From the NCBI RefSeq assembly GCF_037081775.1, contig NZ_JBAMHQ010000001.1, positions 806,001-870,000 on the forward strand: a stretch of DNA of 64,000 nt. Reading direction: 5' to 3'. This DNA is from Haladaptatus sp. ZSTT2. GTDB lineage: Archaea; Halobacteriota; Halobacteria; Halobacteriales; Halococcaceae. The notes below the pieces were generated by a model. That model did not search any database, had not been told where the DNA came from, and worked only from the letters and a program-made list of their open reading frames with translations. Below, piece after piece: positions 15,483-25,319 of this stretch (position 1 is its first letter; each line of letters opens with the position of its first letter). Position numbers and translations under genes: made by a program.

Positions 15483-17348
15483 TTATCGCCTCAGGAGTTC
15501 GCCAGATTCGTTGTATCGAAAGCCCGCCTCCCGGAAGGACTCTTTTGCGAGTTCCACGTCGAGCGTGCCGTCCTCGCCTGGGAAGGGGAGTTCGGGGTCC
15601 GTGTCCGTCCAGACCAGATTCGGTGCGACCTCGGGATACGGGGCAAGCGGCGAGGCGATTGGCTCTGCATAGCCACCGAACACCTCGCTTACGATGTACT
15701 GTTTGTCGAGCAGTTGCGCAACCGCTCGGCGAAAGCGCGGGTTGCTGAGCGGCGACTCGCGCACGTTAAATCCGACGTGATAGAACGCCGAGGGCTTCGA
15801 GACGTGCAGTCTGAGTGCATCGGAGCTGCCAATATCTGCGATGACATCAGCACCGAGTGGCGAGGCCGTCGCATCGACTTCGTCTTCTTCTAGCAGCGCA
15901 AGGGCGGCCCCGTCGGAGGGCACGACGGTGAATTCGAGTTCCGACGGCTTGAACCCACCTTGGTACGGGGCGAGTGGCCCCTCGAACTCGCCCTGGCTGA
16001 GAAAGTGTTCTGTGAACGGAACGAGCGTCAGCGAGGCTCCGGCTTCCGAGCTCTCGAATCGCAGCGGTCCCGAACCGATGGGCTGTTCGTTGCTCCAGAT
16101 AAGTGCCTCGGTCACACCGCTACCGGTGTCGAGGCCCGCAATCGTCGCCTGTCCGGTTTTCGTCTCCCAGATGTGCTTTGGGAGCAGTGGAAGCGTGAAC
16201 GCCGCCGTTGCCACGTCGCGGCTGACGGCTTCGAACTCGATGCGGACGGTGCGGTCGCCCGTTTCAACTGCGTCGGCCACGAGCGAAGAGCGGTCACGGA
16301 ATCGCGGTGCTGGAACCGGACTCTCCAACTCTCCGACCGACGTGTCATTGAGGAATCTGTAGGTAAAGGAAACGTCCGCTGCGGTGATGGGCGTGCCGTC
16401 GTGCCACTGGAGGTCGTCGCGGAGGGTGAGTTCTGCGGTAGTGCCGGTTTCGGACGACGCCATCCACTCCCACGAACTTGCGAGCCACGGGACGAGGTCG
16501 CCGTCGATGCGGCGAGCGAGCGGGTCGTACAACAGGTCGGTGATGTCGCCGTCGCCGCGGAACTCAACGGCGATTGGGTTTAGGTTGCGCGTCGCCCGCG
16601 AGTCTTTGAGCGTCATCCGAAGCGGCGGCTGGGTCGTCTCTTGGGTGGTGGCCGTCTCGTTCGTGGTTTGATTCGTGGGTGTCGTCGAGTCTGCGACATC
16701 CACCGTCGTTCGAAGCCGGAGATAGCCAAGCGTCGAGTGCATGTCAGCCGCAGACCAGCCAGCAAAGCGGTCGCCTTGGGTCGCGCGTATCTCGTTTGGG
16801 ATGGCAACAGGCGTAAACGGCTGGTCGCGGGCGACGGCCGACTGCGTTTCGTGGAGGGTTTTTACCCGCGCGGTGCCCGCCTGTCGGCGCTGGGTGTCAA
16901 GGAGGTCGTCAACGCCGAGGTTCGCGTAGCCAAACGGGTTCTGCCAGCCGGGTTCTGCGTCGAACCGCGAGTGGAGCAACGAGTAGAGAAACGTATCTCC
17001 GTCGGTCGCTGGATGGCGCATCACGTAGATGTCGAACGATTGGTTCAACAACGTATCACGCAGGAGTTCTTCTTCGGTCATCGGGACGATCGAGGTCTCG
17101 ATGCCGACCGCGTTCAGGTTCGACGAGAGCTGTCGCGCAATGCGCGTAGACCGGGGATCAGCATCCGCTGGCACAGTCTTTATCGAGAGTGAAATCTGCT
17201 CTGGTGTGTCGCGGTTGGCGAGCGAGCGAAGCTGGCGGATACACCCGCTGGTGGCGAGGAGGCCACCGCCCGCGAGTCCGGCGAGCAGGTCGCGGCGTCG
17301 AAGGGACGGCGGTGAAGGGACAGACGGAGATGGGGGGTCAGGGGACAT
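15483..17348 (-). CDS. Family-5 solute-binding lipoprotein with permuted domain order
   Basis: This 621-residue Tat lipoprotein (RRRDLLAGLAGGGLLATSGC) is anchored outside the membrane and should bind peptides, nickel or a similar ligand. The domain order is unusual. Residues about 50-215 match the C-terminal lobe of family 5 (SNLNAVGIETSIVP, NPFGYANLGVDDLLD, LHETQSAVARDQPFTPVAIP). A Thr-rich linker (about 217-245) follows, then the N-terminal lobe (YDPLARRIDGDLVPWLASSW, LRDDLQWHDGTPITAADV). The protein ends in LAKESFREAGF, which normally precedes the C-terminal lobe. This is a circular permutation. No permease or ATPase gene adjoins it. Confidence 0.82.
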   Translation of the reverse strand: MSPDPPSPSVPSPPSLRRRDLLAGLAGGGLLATSGCIRQLRSLANRDTPEQISLSIKTVPADADPRSTRIARQLSSNLNAVGIETSIVPMTEEELLRDTLLNQSFDIYVMRHPATDGDTFLYSLLHSRFDAEPGWQNPFGYANLGVDDLLDTQRRQAGTARVKTLHETQSAVARDQPFTPVAIPNEIRATQGDRFAGWSAADMHSTLGYLRLRTTVDVADSTTPTNQTTNETATTQETTQPPLRMTLKDSRATRNLNPIAVEFRGDGDITDLLYDPLARRIDGDLVPWLASSWEWMASSETGTTAELTLRDDLQWHDGTPITAADVSFTYRFLNDTSVGELESPVPAPRFRDRSSLVADAVETGDRTVRIEFEAVSRDVATAAFTLPLLPKHIWETKTGQATIAGLDTGSGVTEALIWSNEQPIGSGPLRFESSEAGASLTLVPFTEHFLSQGEFEGPLAPYQGGFKPSELEFTVVPSDGAALALLEEDEVDATASPLGADVIADIGSSDALRLHVSKPSAFYHVGFNVRESPLSNPRFRRAVAQLLDKQYIVSEVFGGYAEPIASPLAPYPEVAPNLVWTDTDPELPFPGEDGTLDVELAKESFREAGFRYNESGELLRR

Positions 17349-17393
17349 GGTGAAGGTGGCCGAAATCGATATCGGCGTCGTTCATGAGAGTCA

Positions 17394-17415
17394 GACGCTT
17401 TCGTAGTGAAAGCGT
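17394..17415. other. Hairpin between membrane-protein and lipoprotein genes
   Basis: The arms acgctttc and gaaagcgt pair perfectly (8 bp) around gtagt, about 50 bp upstream of the solute-binding lipoprotein start and 90 bp after the end of the membrane-protein gene. A second overlapping inverted pair (tcgtagt ... actacga) lies just beyond. It could be a terminator for the upstream gene or an operator for the downstream one. Confidence 0.35.
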
Positions 17416-17503
17416 TTACTACACAGTTACTACGAGGGGCCTAATACAGTCTCGTTGACGTGTTTTGTCCTACTGCGTGAACCCTAAAAAGATTATAGAT
17501 TTC

Positions 17504-18859
17504 TTACACCCACCCGAGCAGTGGCCAGACGAGCGAGCACACCCAGAGGACGACGCCGCCGATAAAGTGGCGATTAAATCGGCCGTCACCTGCCCCGTAG
17601 CGCGCGCCGCCAGCCGCGATGATGCCAATTGCCACCGAGAGGACGATGCGGTGGAGCATGACGTTCACCGGAATCACCTCGATGCCGATGTAGGCGTAGT
17701 CTGCGAGAATCCCGAAGCCGAGGCCGAACATCGCGAGGAAGAACGCATCGTCGCGTTCGAGCGGCTTGGCAAGGAGATACGCCGTGAGCGGAATCCCGGC
17801 CGCGAGCAGCGGGTAGAAGAACGCCGCGATGAGCTTTGGCGACTCCGTGATACCCCACGATTCGACGGTTACGGCACCGATCCTGACGGCCAGCATGATG
17901 GCGACCATCGACCCGAACAAGAGCACGCTCCGGGGCGGAAGCGGCCACTGCGCGCTGCGTTCGCGCACCTCGTCTAGAACGCCGTCGACGCGGCGGGCGA
18001 GTGCGGGAACCAACGCGAGGCCGAGCAGCGGGGCGAGCGACATCGCAGTCGAGTTCGTCTCGTCCACTCCGACACCGCTTCGATACCCCTCATCGAGGTC
18101 AATGACGGTCGTCCAGCCGTCTGCGTCGATGGTGCGGCGCGTCGCATGGTACTCTCTCGTGACATCCGTCACGAACGGCGCACCGATGAGGTCGCGTTCG
18201 ACTTCAGTCCGGCCTTTTTCGAGGCTGCCAACGGTGTGACGAAGCCGGAACCAGTCCCAGTGTTCGTGGTGGATTTGCATGGCCGTCCACGCAGATTCGC
18301 CCGAACCACCCGAGTAGAGCCGGATGTGCGTGCGCGTGCCGAGATACGTGCCGTCGTGAACCTGGTAGGTCTCTGGAACCCAGATACCACCCTCATTCGT
18401 CGGGTCAACGCCGGTCTCGCCGGTCTGTCCGGCGGGGTTGTGGATGTAGACGTAGCGGTCTGCGCCACGCGTACTCCCCCAGTCGATGCGCGGGCCGGGC
18501 TGTTGGGCAACGGGTTTCTCAGGTTGGGCGGGAACCCACTCGTCTCGCGTGACGTTCCACTCTGCGTCCGTTTGTTCCATCAAAATATAGCGAACCCGCG
18601 TCGCGTTGCCGGTGACGATCATGTTGATTGGAAGCGTGCGCTCGCTGAACGAGTGCGACCGACTCGTGTACGGCCACAGTCTGGCCGTGCTGTTGGCGTC
18701 GGGTTCGACGAGGTGGACGCCTTCGGGGGTTTGTTGAAGCGTAGAAACCCGAGAGGCGTCTTGAACCGTCGTCGGATTGGCGAAAACCAGCAGCGAGAGG
18801 ACGACGATTACGGCGGCAGAGAGGATGAGTACTCGTCGTCGGTCGAGTTTGTCAATCAT
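17504..18859 (-). CDS. Membrane protein with large extracytoplasmic domain, unknown function
   Basis: About 451 residues. An N-terminal helix follows a basic segment (MIDKLDRRR, then VLILSAAVIVVLSLLVF). About 250 extracytoplasmic residues with beta-rich character follow, including YVYIHNPAGQTGETG, then five or six C-terminal membrane helices. I do not recognise the family. Met18859 is chosen because a TATA-like box (aaataaataaag on the minus strand, about 18888-18898) would place the transcript start almost on it; Met18880 is the alternative. It reads in the same direction as the lipoprotein and PAP2 genes. Confidence 0.68.
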   Translation of the reverse strand: MIDKLDRRRVLILSAAVIVVLSLLVFANPTTVQDASRVSTLQQTPEGVHLVEPDANSTARLWPYTSRSHSFSERTLPINMIVTGNATRVRYILMEQTDAEWNVTRDEWVPAQPEKPVAQQPGPRIDWGSTRGADRYVYIHNPAGQTGETGVDPTNEGGIWVPETYQVHDGTYLGTRTHIRLYSGGSGESAWTAMQIHHEHWDWFRLRHTVGSLEKGRTEVERDLIGAPFVTDVTREYHATRRTIDADGWTTVIDLDEGYRSGVGVDETNSTAMSLAPLLGLALVPALARRVDGVLDEVRERSAQWPLPPRSVLLFGSMVAIMLAVRIGAVTVESWGITESPKLIAAFFYPLLAAGIPLTAYLLAKPLERDDAFFLAMFGLGFGILADYAYIGIEVIPVNVMLHRIVLSVAIGIIAAGGARYGAGDGRFNRHFIGGVVLWVCSLVWPLLGWV

Positions 18860-18932
18860 CCATATGGGGAGTATGGGCATACCCTACTTTATTTATTTGG
18901 TAACAAAACAATCGTAATTAACTGACTGTTGG

Positions 18933-20360
18933 TTATTCGTCAGTGTCGAGCGCGTGCCACGAGAGTTGTGGGTTGCGAGCGGCCTGTACTTGGTCGATTC
19001 TGCGCGCGGCCGTCCGATTTGGTGCGGCTTCGAGTACCTCCGTGTCTTCGCCAACCACGTTGTTGAAGGCGGTGGCGAGCTGGTCTAACGTCTCACGGTT
19101 TTCGATTTCCGTCGGCTCGGTCATGAGCGCCTGCGAGACGATGTCCGGCCACTTCGTCGTCGGTGGGTGGACGCCGAAGTCGAGCATGCGCTTTGCCACG
19201 TCCGCGGCGTCTTGGTCGCCGGCGCTGGCGACGAACTCGTGGTGGAACGGCCCGTAGGGCACCTCGTACTCTATCTGGCTTGCGAGATAGTTCGCATTAA
19301 GCACCGCTTTCGCACTCGCATCCGAGAGGCCAGCGTCGCCAAGGCGGTCGATGTAGGCGAACGCCCGGACGAGGACGAGCCAGTTGCCGTGGAAGCCGTG
19401 GACCTTCCCAATCGACTGTTCCGGGTCGTACAGTTTGAAGCCACCCTTGTGGCGCTTGATGTGCGGGCGCGGGAGAAACTCTTTCAGGCGTTCTGTGACC
19501 CCAACCGGCCCGGCACCCGGCCCGCCGCCGCCGTGTGGCGTAGCGAACGTCTTGTGGACGTTGTAGTGCATGATGTCGAAGCCCATATCGCCGGGGCGAG
19601 CCCGGCCGAGCAGGGCGTTCAGGTTCGCGCCGTCGTAGTAGAGCAGGCCGCCGGCGTCGTGGACGACTTGCGCGATGTGCTCGATGTCCCGCTCGAACAG
19701 CCCAAGCGTGTTCGGGTTCGTGAGCATGAGCGCCGCCGTCTTCTCCGAGACCGCGGCTTCGAGGGCGTCTACGTCGACGCGCCCGTCGTCGTTGCTCGGG
19801 ATGGAAACGACGTCGTAGCCCGCGAGTGCCGCGGTTGCGAAATTGGTTCCGTGTGCCGAATCCGGGATGATGATTTCCGTGCGCTCATCGTCGCCGTTTG
19901 CCTCGTGGAAGGCTTTGGCGATGAGGATTCCCGTGAACTCACCGGCCGCGCCCGCGGGTGGCTGGAGCGTGACGGCGTCCATGCCACCGATGCGCCCGAG
20001 ATAGTCTTGGAGTTTGTAGAGCAGTTCGAGGGTTCCCTGAATCGTCTCGTCGGGGCGTTCTGGGTGGACGGCTCCGGCCGGAATCGTCGAGATATCGTCG
20101 GTGAATTTGGGGTTGTACTTCATCGTACAACTGCCAAGCGGGAACGGCCCCGACTCAATGCCGTAGTTCATCTGGCTCAACCGGGTGTAGTGGCGCGCAA
20201 GCTCCGGTTCAGAGAGGTCAGGGAGTTCGAGTGAGTCGCGCGTGAGCGAGGACGGAAGCGGTGAGTCCTCGATTGTCACGTCTTTCGAACTCTTCTCTGA
20301 GAGGAGTGGCTCGTACACGTCGCCGGAGTCGTCCGTCCAGCGGGCTTGGTCGTAGAACAT
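18933..20360 (-). CDS. gcvPB: Glycine dehydrogenase (decarboxylating) subunit 2
   Basis: This 475-residue PLP subunit of the P protein works with GcvPA to decarboxylate glycine and load the aminomethyl group on the lipoyl arm of GcvH. The PLP lysine lies in HYNVHKTFATPHGGGGPGAG, and upstream blocks such as FPLGSCTMKYNPK and LQPPAGAAGEFTG are characteristic. Archaea and many bacteria split the P protein in two, as here. The start immediately follows the gcvPA stop with no gap, so the pair is co-translated. Last gene of the gcv group. Confidence 0.96.
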   Translation of the reverse strand: MFYDQARWTDDSGDVYEPLLSEKSSKDVTIEDSPLPSSLTRDSLELPDLSEPELARHYTRLSQMNYGIESGPFPLGSCTMKYNPKFTDDISTIPAGAVHPERPDETIQGTLELLYKLQDYLGRIGGMDAVTLQPPAGAAGEFTGILIAKAFHEANGDDERTEIIIPDSAHGTNFATAALAGYDVVSIPSNDDGRVDVDALEAAVSEKTAALMLTNPNTLGLFERDIEHIAQVVHDAGGLLYYDGANLNALLGRARPGDMGFDIMHYNVHKTFATPHGGGGPGAGPVGVTERLKEFLPRPHIKRHKGGFKLYDPEQSIGKVHGFHGNWLVLVRAFAYIDRLGDAGLSDASAKAVLNANYLASQIEYEVPYGPFHHEFVASAGDQDAADVAKRMLDFGVHPPTTKWPDIVSQALMTEPTEIENRETLDQLATAFNNVVGEDTEVLEAAPNRTAARRIDQVQAARNPQLSWHALDTDE

Positions 20361-21695
20361 CTAGGCGACCTCCGTGAATGCCGCGACGAACTCATCGACG
20401 GAGACGGCGTTCGTTTCGGTGACACACACTTGGACTTCGTGTTCGCCGACTTGGTGGACGGCAAAGCCCTTCGCCGCGAGGTCTGAGACGATAGCCGCGG
20501 CCGGTTGGTCGGTGTGGGCGACGAACTCGCGGAAGTGATAGCGGTCGTGCACCGGCGCTTGGACGCCGCTGATGCTATCGAGTCGTTCTGCGAGTTCGTC
20601 CGGGCGCGTCACACAGTCTTTTGCGAGGTCGACGAGGCCGTCCGGGCCAAGCATCGCGATGTGCATCGCCGCACGGAGCGCAACCCACGCCTGATTCGAG
20701 CAGATGTTCGAGGTGGCGCGCTCGCGACGGATGTGCTGTTCGCGCGTCTGGAGCGTGAGCGTGTACGCGCGCATGCCCGCCGAATCCTCTGAGATGCCAA
20801 CGAGACGGCCGGGAACCTGCCGGAGGAACTTCTCGCGGCAGGCGAAGATGCCGAGACCCATGCCGTAACTCGTTGGGATGCCGAGCGTCGAGGCGTCGCC
20901 CACCACGACGTCTGCGCCGACAGCGGACGGCTTTTCGAGCAGGGAGAGCGCGACCGGGTCGCTGCCGAGGGTGAAAATCGCGTCGTGGTCGTGGGCGAGT
21001 TTGCCAAGTTTTGTGAGGCCTTCTTCGATGGTTCCGCGGACGGTCGGGTTCTCCGCGTAAATCATGACCACGTCGTCATCGATGATCTCTGCGAGGGCGT
21101 CTAGGTCTGCGTTGCCGTCTACCATCGCGTAGGATTCGACGACCATCTCAGAACCGCCGACGTAGTTTTCGAGCACGTCGCGGCGTCCCGCAGAGATGAC
21201 CTCGGGGACGAGCACGCGGTGGCCAGAGGTCTGGCGCAGGCGGTTTGCAAGGGTGGCCGCCTCACCGAGCGCGGTGGCCGCGTCGTACATCGAACAGTTG
21301 GCGATTTCGAGGCCCGTGAGTTCAACCAGCATCGACTGGTATTCGAACAGCACCTGCAGGAAGCCCTGTGCGACTTCGGGTTGGTACTGGGTGTACGATG
21401 TCAGGAACTCAGAGCGAATCGAGAGGTTGTCTACGAGCGACGGGATGTAGTGGCTGTAGTGACCCCGGCCGAGGAACTCGGTGAGCGATGCGTTGCGATT
21501 TAGCATCTTTTCTGCGCGTGCGCGAACGTTCTGTTCACTGCGCTGTTGGATGCCAAAGTTGCCGTCGAATTTGATGTCGTCTGGAATGTCGAACAGTTCC
21601 TCTTCGCTCGCGACGGAGAGTACGTCGAGCATCGCCTGCGTCTCTGCTGGCGTATGCGGAGCGAACGGACTGCCTGGGGTTGCTGAGTCACTCAT
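20361..21695 (-). CDS. gcvPA: Glycine dehydrogenase (decarboxylating) subunit 1
   Basis: This 444-residue first half of the split P protein pairs with GcvPB. Family blocks include [34 protein letters not shown]-like [18 protein letters not shown] and [12 protein letters not shown]. Start Met21695 ([11 protein letters not shown]) is preferred over the in-frame Met three codons upstream on length. A 181-bp gap separates it from gcvH, so a second promoter is possible. Confidence 0.95.
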   Translation of the reverse strand: MSDSATPGSPFAPHTPAETQAMLDVLSVASEEELFDIPDDIKFDGNFGIQQRSEQNVRARAEKMLNRNASLTEFLGRGHYSHYIPSLVDNLSIRSEFLTSYTQYQPEVAQGFLQVLFEYQSMLVELTGLEIANCSMYDAATALGEAATLANRLRQTSGHRVLVPEVISAGRRDVLENYVGGSEMVVESYAMVDGNADLDALAEIIDDDVVMIYAENPTVRGTIEEGLTKLGKLAHDHDAIFTLGSDPVALSLLEKPSAVGADVVVGDASTLGIPTSYGMGLGIFACREKFLRQVPGRLVGISEDSAGMRAYTLTLQTREQHIRRERATSNICSNQAWVALRAAMHIAMLGPDGLVDLAKDCVTRPDELAERLDSISGVQAPVHDRYHFREFVAHTDQPAAAIVSDLAAKGFAVHQVGEHEVQVCVTETNAVSVDEFVAAFTEVA

Positions 21696-21876
21696 AGTTT
21701 GCAAAGAAACGCTGTTGTCCGGTTTGTGGCCGCACGATGGTTGGGTGTTACAGACAATGGCATATGATTGCGTCGATTATCACGACGGTGTGTATCGACT
21801 GTGGGCGAGCGCGTCCGCGATACATGTCTGTGCATTGCGTCACGACACCGGGCCACACGAAAAAGCGGTCGCGTCG

Positions 21877-22260
21877 TTACGCGATTTGGTCTGCGTACGC
21901 TTCGGGGGTGAGCAGGGAGTCGAGTTCGCTCTCGTCTGCGAGTTCGAGTTCGAGCATCCAGCCGTCGCCGTACGGGTCGTCGTTTACGAGTTCAGGCGCG
22001 TCGAACACCTGCTCGTTGACGGCCGTGACCGTGCCCGAAACCGGAGCATAGAGGTCGGAGACGGCTTTGATGGATTCGACCACGCCGAACTCCGCGCCCT
22101 GACTCACGTCGTCGCCAACGGCGGGGAGTTCAACGAACACGATGTCGCCGAGTTCGTCCTGAGCGAAGTCGGTGATGCCGATTTTTGCGGTGCTACCGGC
22201 TTGGCGCACCCACTCGTGTGATTCCTGATACTTGAGGTCGTCTGGGATTTCGAATGTCAT
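21877..22260 (-). CDS. gcvH: Glycine cleavage system H protein
   Basis: This is the 127-residue lipoyl carrier of the glycine cleavage system. The lipoylated lysine is in [18 protein letters not shown], within the hybrid-motif fold; [13 protein letters not shown] is the typical C-terminal block. Length is standard. Its ATG overlaps the gcvT stop (ATGA at 22257-22260), so T and H are translated together. Lipoylation and the L protein must come from genes outside the window. Confidence 0.96.
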   Translation of the reverse strand: MTFEIPDDLKYQESHEWVRQAGSTAKIGITDFAQDELGDIVFVELPAVGDDVSQGAEFGVVESIKAVSDLYAPVSGTVTAVNEQVFDAPELVNDDPYGDGWMLELELADESELDSLLTPEAYADQIA

Positions 22261-23366
22261 TGGTTGAAGGGGAGTGATTTGATGACTGCTTTCTTTGGTT
22301 TGCCGCGGACGAGGACGTGAATCGTCGTCTCTGGCTCTGCGTATGAAACGGGAACGTACCCAAGCCCGATGGGTTCGCCCAGCGTTGGGCTCATGGTCCC
22401 GCTCGTCACTGTGCCGATATGCTCCTCATCCGTGTTAGTAATATCGTAGCCGTGTCGGGGCACGCCGCGTTCGACGAGCTGGAAGCCAACGAACTTCTCC
22501 GCTACGCCCTCTGCCTGTTGGGCTTCGAGCGCGTCGCGGCCGATGAAGTCCGTGTCGAGTTTGACGGTGAATCTGAGGCCGGTTTCGTACGGAGTCCGTG
22601 GGTTTTCGTCGGGATGGAAGTCCTGTCCTGAGAGGAGAAAGCCCATCTCCATGCGGAGGGTGTCGCGTGCGCCAAGTCCGCAGGGTTGGACATCGAACAG
22701 CGACCACACCGCTTCGGCGTCGTCCCACGGCGCGAGAATCTCGAAGCCGTCTTCGCCCGTGTAGCCGGTGCGCGCGACGATGCACTGTGCGCCGTCCAAT
22801 TCGACGGTCGCCGCCGTGAACTTCCGGAGGTCCTGGACGACGGTTGGCTCTGCTGGCGCATGGTCATCGACCGCGGCCATGAGCAGGTCTTCTGCCTCTG
22901 GGCCTTGTAGGGCGAACATCGCCCAGTCGGTCGTGACGTTTTCGACGGCGGCATCGAGGTCCCACTCGTCGCGGTACTGCTTCCAGCGCCGTTCCATCTG
23001 TTCGTCGTGGCCCGCGTTCGGGATGAATAGATAGTCGCCGTCTACGTCCTCGGGCAGGCGGTAGACGACGGTGTCGTCTAAGATGATGCCGTCGTCGTTC
23101 GTAATCATCGAATACTGTGCGTCGCCCGGAGAGAGCGCCGTCACATCGTTCGAGGTGAGCCGTTGCATGAGCGTCTCGGCGTCGGGGCCGGAGACGGTGA
23201 TTTCGCCCATGTGACTCACGTCGAAGATGCCGGCGGCCTCCCGAACGCTGTCGTGTTCGGTTCGAATGGAGTCGAACTCGACGGGCATATCCCAGCCGCC
23301 GAACTCGGTGAACTTCGCACCGCGGGCGTCGTGGACGCCGTGCAGTGGTGGTTGCAGAAGGCCCAT
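22257..23366 (-). CDS. gcvT: Aminomethyltransferase (glycine cleavage T protein)
   Basis: This 369-residue enzyme transfers the methylene group from aminomethyl-lipoyl GcvH to tetrahydrofolate (or the archaeal pterin), releasing ammonia. Conserved blocks are [54 protein letters not shown] and [13 protein letters not shown]. Met23366 ([12 protein letters not shown]) agrees with family length; the longer frame has no conserved sequence. First gene of the gcv group; the 254-bp divergent region shared with the rhodanese gene should hold its promoter. Confidence 0.95.
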   Translation of the reverse strand: MGLLQPPLHGVHDARGAKFTEFGGWDMPVEFDSIRTEHDSVREAAGIFDVSHMGEITVSGPDAETLMQRLTSNDVTALSPGDAQYSMITNDDGIILDDTVVYRLPEDVDGDYLFIPNAGHDEQMERRWKQYRDEWDLDAAVENVTTDWAMFALQGPEAEDLLMAAVDDHAPAEPTVVQDLRKFTAATVELDGAQCIVARTGYTGEDGFEILAPWDDAEAVWSLFDVQPCGLGARDTLRMEMGFLLSGQDFHPDENPRTPYETGLRFTVKLDTDFIGRDALEAQQAEGVAEKFVGFQLVERGVPRHGYDITNTDEEHIGTVTSGTMSPTLGEPIGLGYVPVSYAEPETTIHVLVRGKPKKAVIKSLPFNQ

Positions 23367-23620
23367 ACCTGTCCGGTCGCACCGCCGCCAAGTAACGTTT
23401 TGGAGTTGCGTGTGCGGGATATTGCCACGGCACCGAACTGTTGAAGTTGTGTACTTTTCACAATGCTGGTGTTTTGAACGGTTACGCCGATGATTTCGAT
23501 CACCGGCGAAATCACATGCATGAGAGTCGCACACACCATTATGGACGGGGTAAGTTTCCAGTTTCACGGCCTTACTCAGCCTATAATAATGGGGGTTGTC
23601 TTTGTACGGCGAAACTGACG

Positions 23621-24547
23621 ATGACGAACCGAAACACGACCCGCCGACGCTTCATTCAAGTGTCTGGTGCGGCCGCGCTCGCCGGACTCGCTGGCTGTTC
23701 GAGCAGCGGCAACTCAGACACGACGACAGCAGCGGGTACGACCGAGAACGAGACGACGACCACGGCACAGACCACCACCGAGCAGGCGAAGGTGACGGTC
23801 GAAACCGACGCCGATGGTCGCCTCGCGTTCGATGGGCCGACCAACGAGATGGAGCTTCCGGAAGACTCCACTCCAGAAGACGGCTACCCACCCGAATTCG
23901 ACATGCAGCTCGAAGATGTCGAAATCGACGACTCGCGGTGGGAGTCAAATACCATCGACGGCACCGAAATTACGCTCGTTCCGTTCGACGTCGCGTACTA
24001 CTGGTACGTCCGCGGCGAGGCACGGTTCTTAGACGCCCGCAGTCAGTCTGAGTACAACGTTTCGCACATCTACGGCGCGGTCGTCAGCCCCGCAAAGAGC
24101 GAAATGGAAAACGACCCGGTCGCAAGCTGGCCAAAGGAAGACAAAATCGTCGCCTACTGTGACTGCCCACACCATCTCTCTTCGATTCGCGCCGCCGCGC
24201 TGAAAGAGGAAGGCTACGAAAACGTGTACGTCGTCTACGAGGGCTACGGCGCGTGGCGCTCTGCGGGCTACCCGATGAAAGGGAGCAGCCCAAAGGACGC
24301 ACCGAAGACGTGGACGGTCACCGGCAAGGTTGACGCCGAGTACGCCGGTGAGGCCGCGTGGGCCTACTACGAAGACCAGAAAGAAGCGACCGAAATCGCA
24401 GACGACGGCAGCTACGAGCTCAACATCCGGTTCGTCAACGTCTCCGCCGACACCGAAGTGACCATCGAGACGCCCGCCTACGAACTGCAGGCGACGCTCG
24501 GTGCGCTCACCGAAGGCTCCGTCACCACCGACGGAACCGTCGAATAA
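23621..24547 (+). CDS. Tat lipoprotein with rhodanese-like domain
   Basis: This 308-residue exported lipoprotein has RRRFIQVSGAAALAGLAGC as Tat signal and lipobox, then a Thr/Glu-rich spacer (about 25-60). A rhodanese-like domain spans about residues 105-215 (ARFLDARSQSEYNVSHIYGAVV, VYVVYEGYGAWRSAGYPM). The active loop reads YCDCPHHLSSIRA: a Cys is present but the usual Cys-x5-Arg cradle is altered, so it may bind metal or another sulfur compound and not act as a classical sulfurtransferase. Residues 225-300 look like a beta-rich carboxypeptidase-regulatory-like domain. An AT-rich box (ctataataatg) precedes it. Confidence 0.8.
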   Translation: MTNRNTTRRRFIQVSGAAALAGLAGCSSSGNSDTTTAAGTTENETTTTAQTTTEQAKVTVETDADGRLAFDGPTNEMELPEDSTPEDGYPPEFDMQLEDVEIDDSRWESNTIDGTEITLVPFDVAYYWYVRGEARFLDARSQSEYNVSHIYGAVVSPAKSEMENDPVASWPKEDKIVAYCDCPHHLSSIRAAALKEEGYENVYVVYEGYGAWRSAGYPMKGSSPKDAPKTWTVTGKVDAEYAGEAAWAYYEDQKEATEIADDGSYELNIRFVNVSADTEVTIETPAYELQATLGALTEGSVTTDGTVE

Positions 24548-24837
24548 CGCAGTCGCATCCCGACTGCACCGGCCAGCCACACCCCATGGCTCGCCACAGC
24601 TCACACGTGTCTGTCATCCCGTCCTCGTGGGACCAAACCCCACGCGGGACACCCGCTCCTCGTCCCCGTCGCCCCCACCGGCGTGGGACACCCCTCACGG
24701 GCTGCTCCCGTGGGAATCCACACTCACCGTGTCCGCGCGACCCCCCTTCGCGGGACACGCCGTTTTACCCCAAATTCAGCATACCTGATGGGTTTGGCAA
24801 TCGCCACCACTTTTAATCTACCGGCCGTAGCAGAGCC
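24548..24837. repeat. C-rich intergenic stretch with repeated gggacac
   Basis: About 290 bp without a gene. It is markedly C-rich on the plus strand and contains at least three close copies of a core gggacac in similar surroundings (gcgggacacccg, cgtgggacacccc, cgcgggacacgcc) plus gtgggacc. A TATA-like box (acttttaatc, about 24809-24819) precedes the NYN gene. The function of the repeats is unknown; no coding frame fits. Confidence 0.45.
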
Positions 24838-25287
24838 ATGTCCGGTCTGACAGAAGACGCGTTCGGTGACCGTGACGAACCCAAAGTGGGGTTGTTCGTC
24901 GATGGACCGAACATGCTGCGCGACGAGTTTAGTGTTGACTTAGACGATGTCCGTGAGGCGGGAATGGAGGTGGGGTGGCTTGCGACGCGACGACTCTATC
25001 TCGACGAACACGCGACGCCTGCGCTCATTCAAGCCGCAGAAGCCCGCGGCTTCGAGGTCATCATCACGAGCGGCGACGTGGACGTGAAACTCGCCGTCGA
25101 CGCGACCGAGTTCATCGTCACCGAATCGATTGACGTCCTCGCAATCGCCTCTCGAGATACGGATTTCAAACCATTGCTCGAAATGGCCTCGCGCCACGGC
25201 GTGCGCACGCTCGCCATCGCACCGGGCGAACACGGTCGCTCTGACGCGTTGCGCAACGCCGCCCACGATTCCGTCACCATCGAGTAA
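24838..25287 (+). CDS. NYN (LabA/DUF88-type) domain protein, predicted ribonuclease
   Basis: This 149-residue cytoplasmic protein is made of one NYN domain, a PIN-like nuclease fold. The acidic metal-binding positions are visible: VGLFVDGPNML (Asp), SGDVDVKLAVDATEF (Asp residues) and IASRDTDFKPLLEMA (Asp-x-Asp). The end TLAIAPGEHGRSDALRNAAH is the usual last strand and helix. RNA cleavage is inferred from the fold. ATG24838 lies about 20 bp after the AT-rich box, as expected for a leaderless transcript. The TatD hydrolase follows 32 bp on. Confidence 0.85.
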   Translation: MSGLTEDAFGDRDEPKVGLFVDGPNMLRDEFSVDLDDVREAGMEVGWLATRRLYLDEHATPALIQAAEARGFEVIITSGDVDVKLAVDATEFIVTESIDVLAIASRDTDFKPLLEMASRHGVRTLAIAPGEHGRSDALRNAAHDSVTIE

Positions 25288-25319
25288 GACCTTTTTTCGT
25301 GCGCGCCCCGCACTCAGCT

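Noticed and set aside
19167-20234. Long plus-strand frame antisense to gcvPB (355 codons)
   Set aside because: Antisense shadow; gcvPB is unmistakable on the minus strand.
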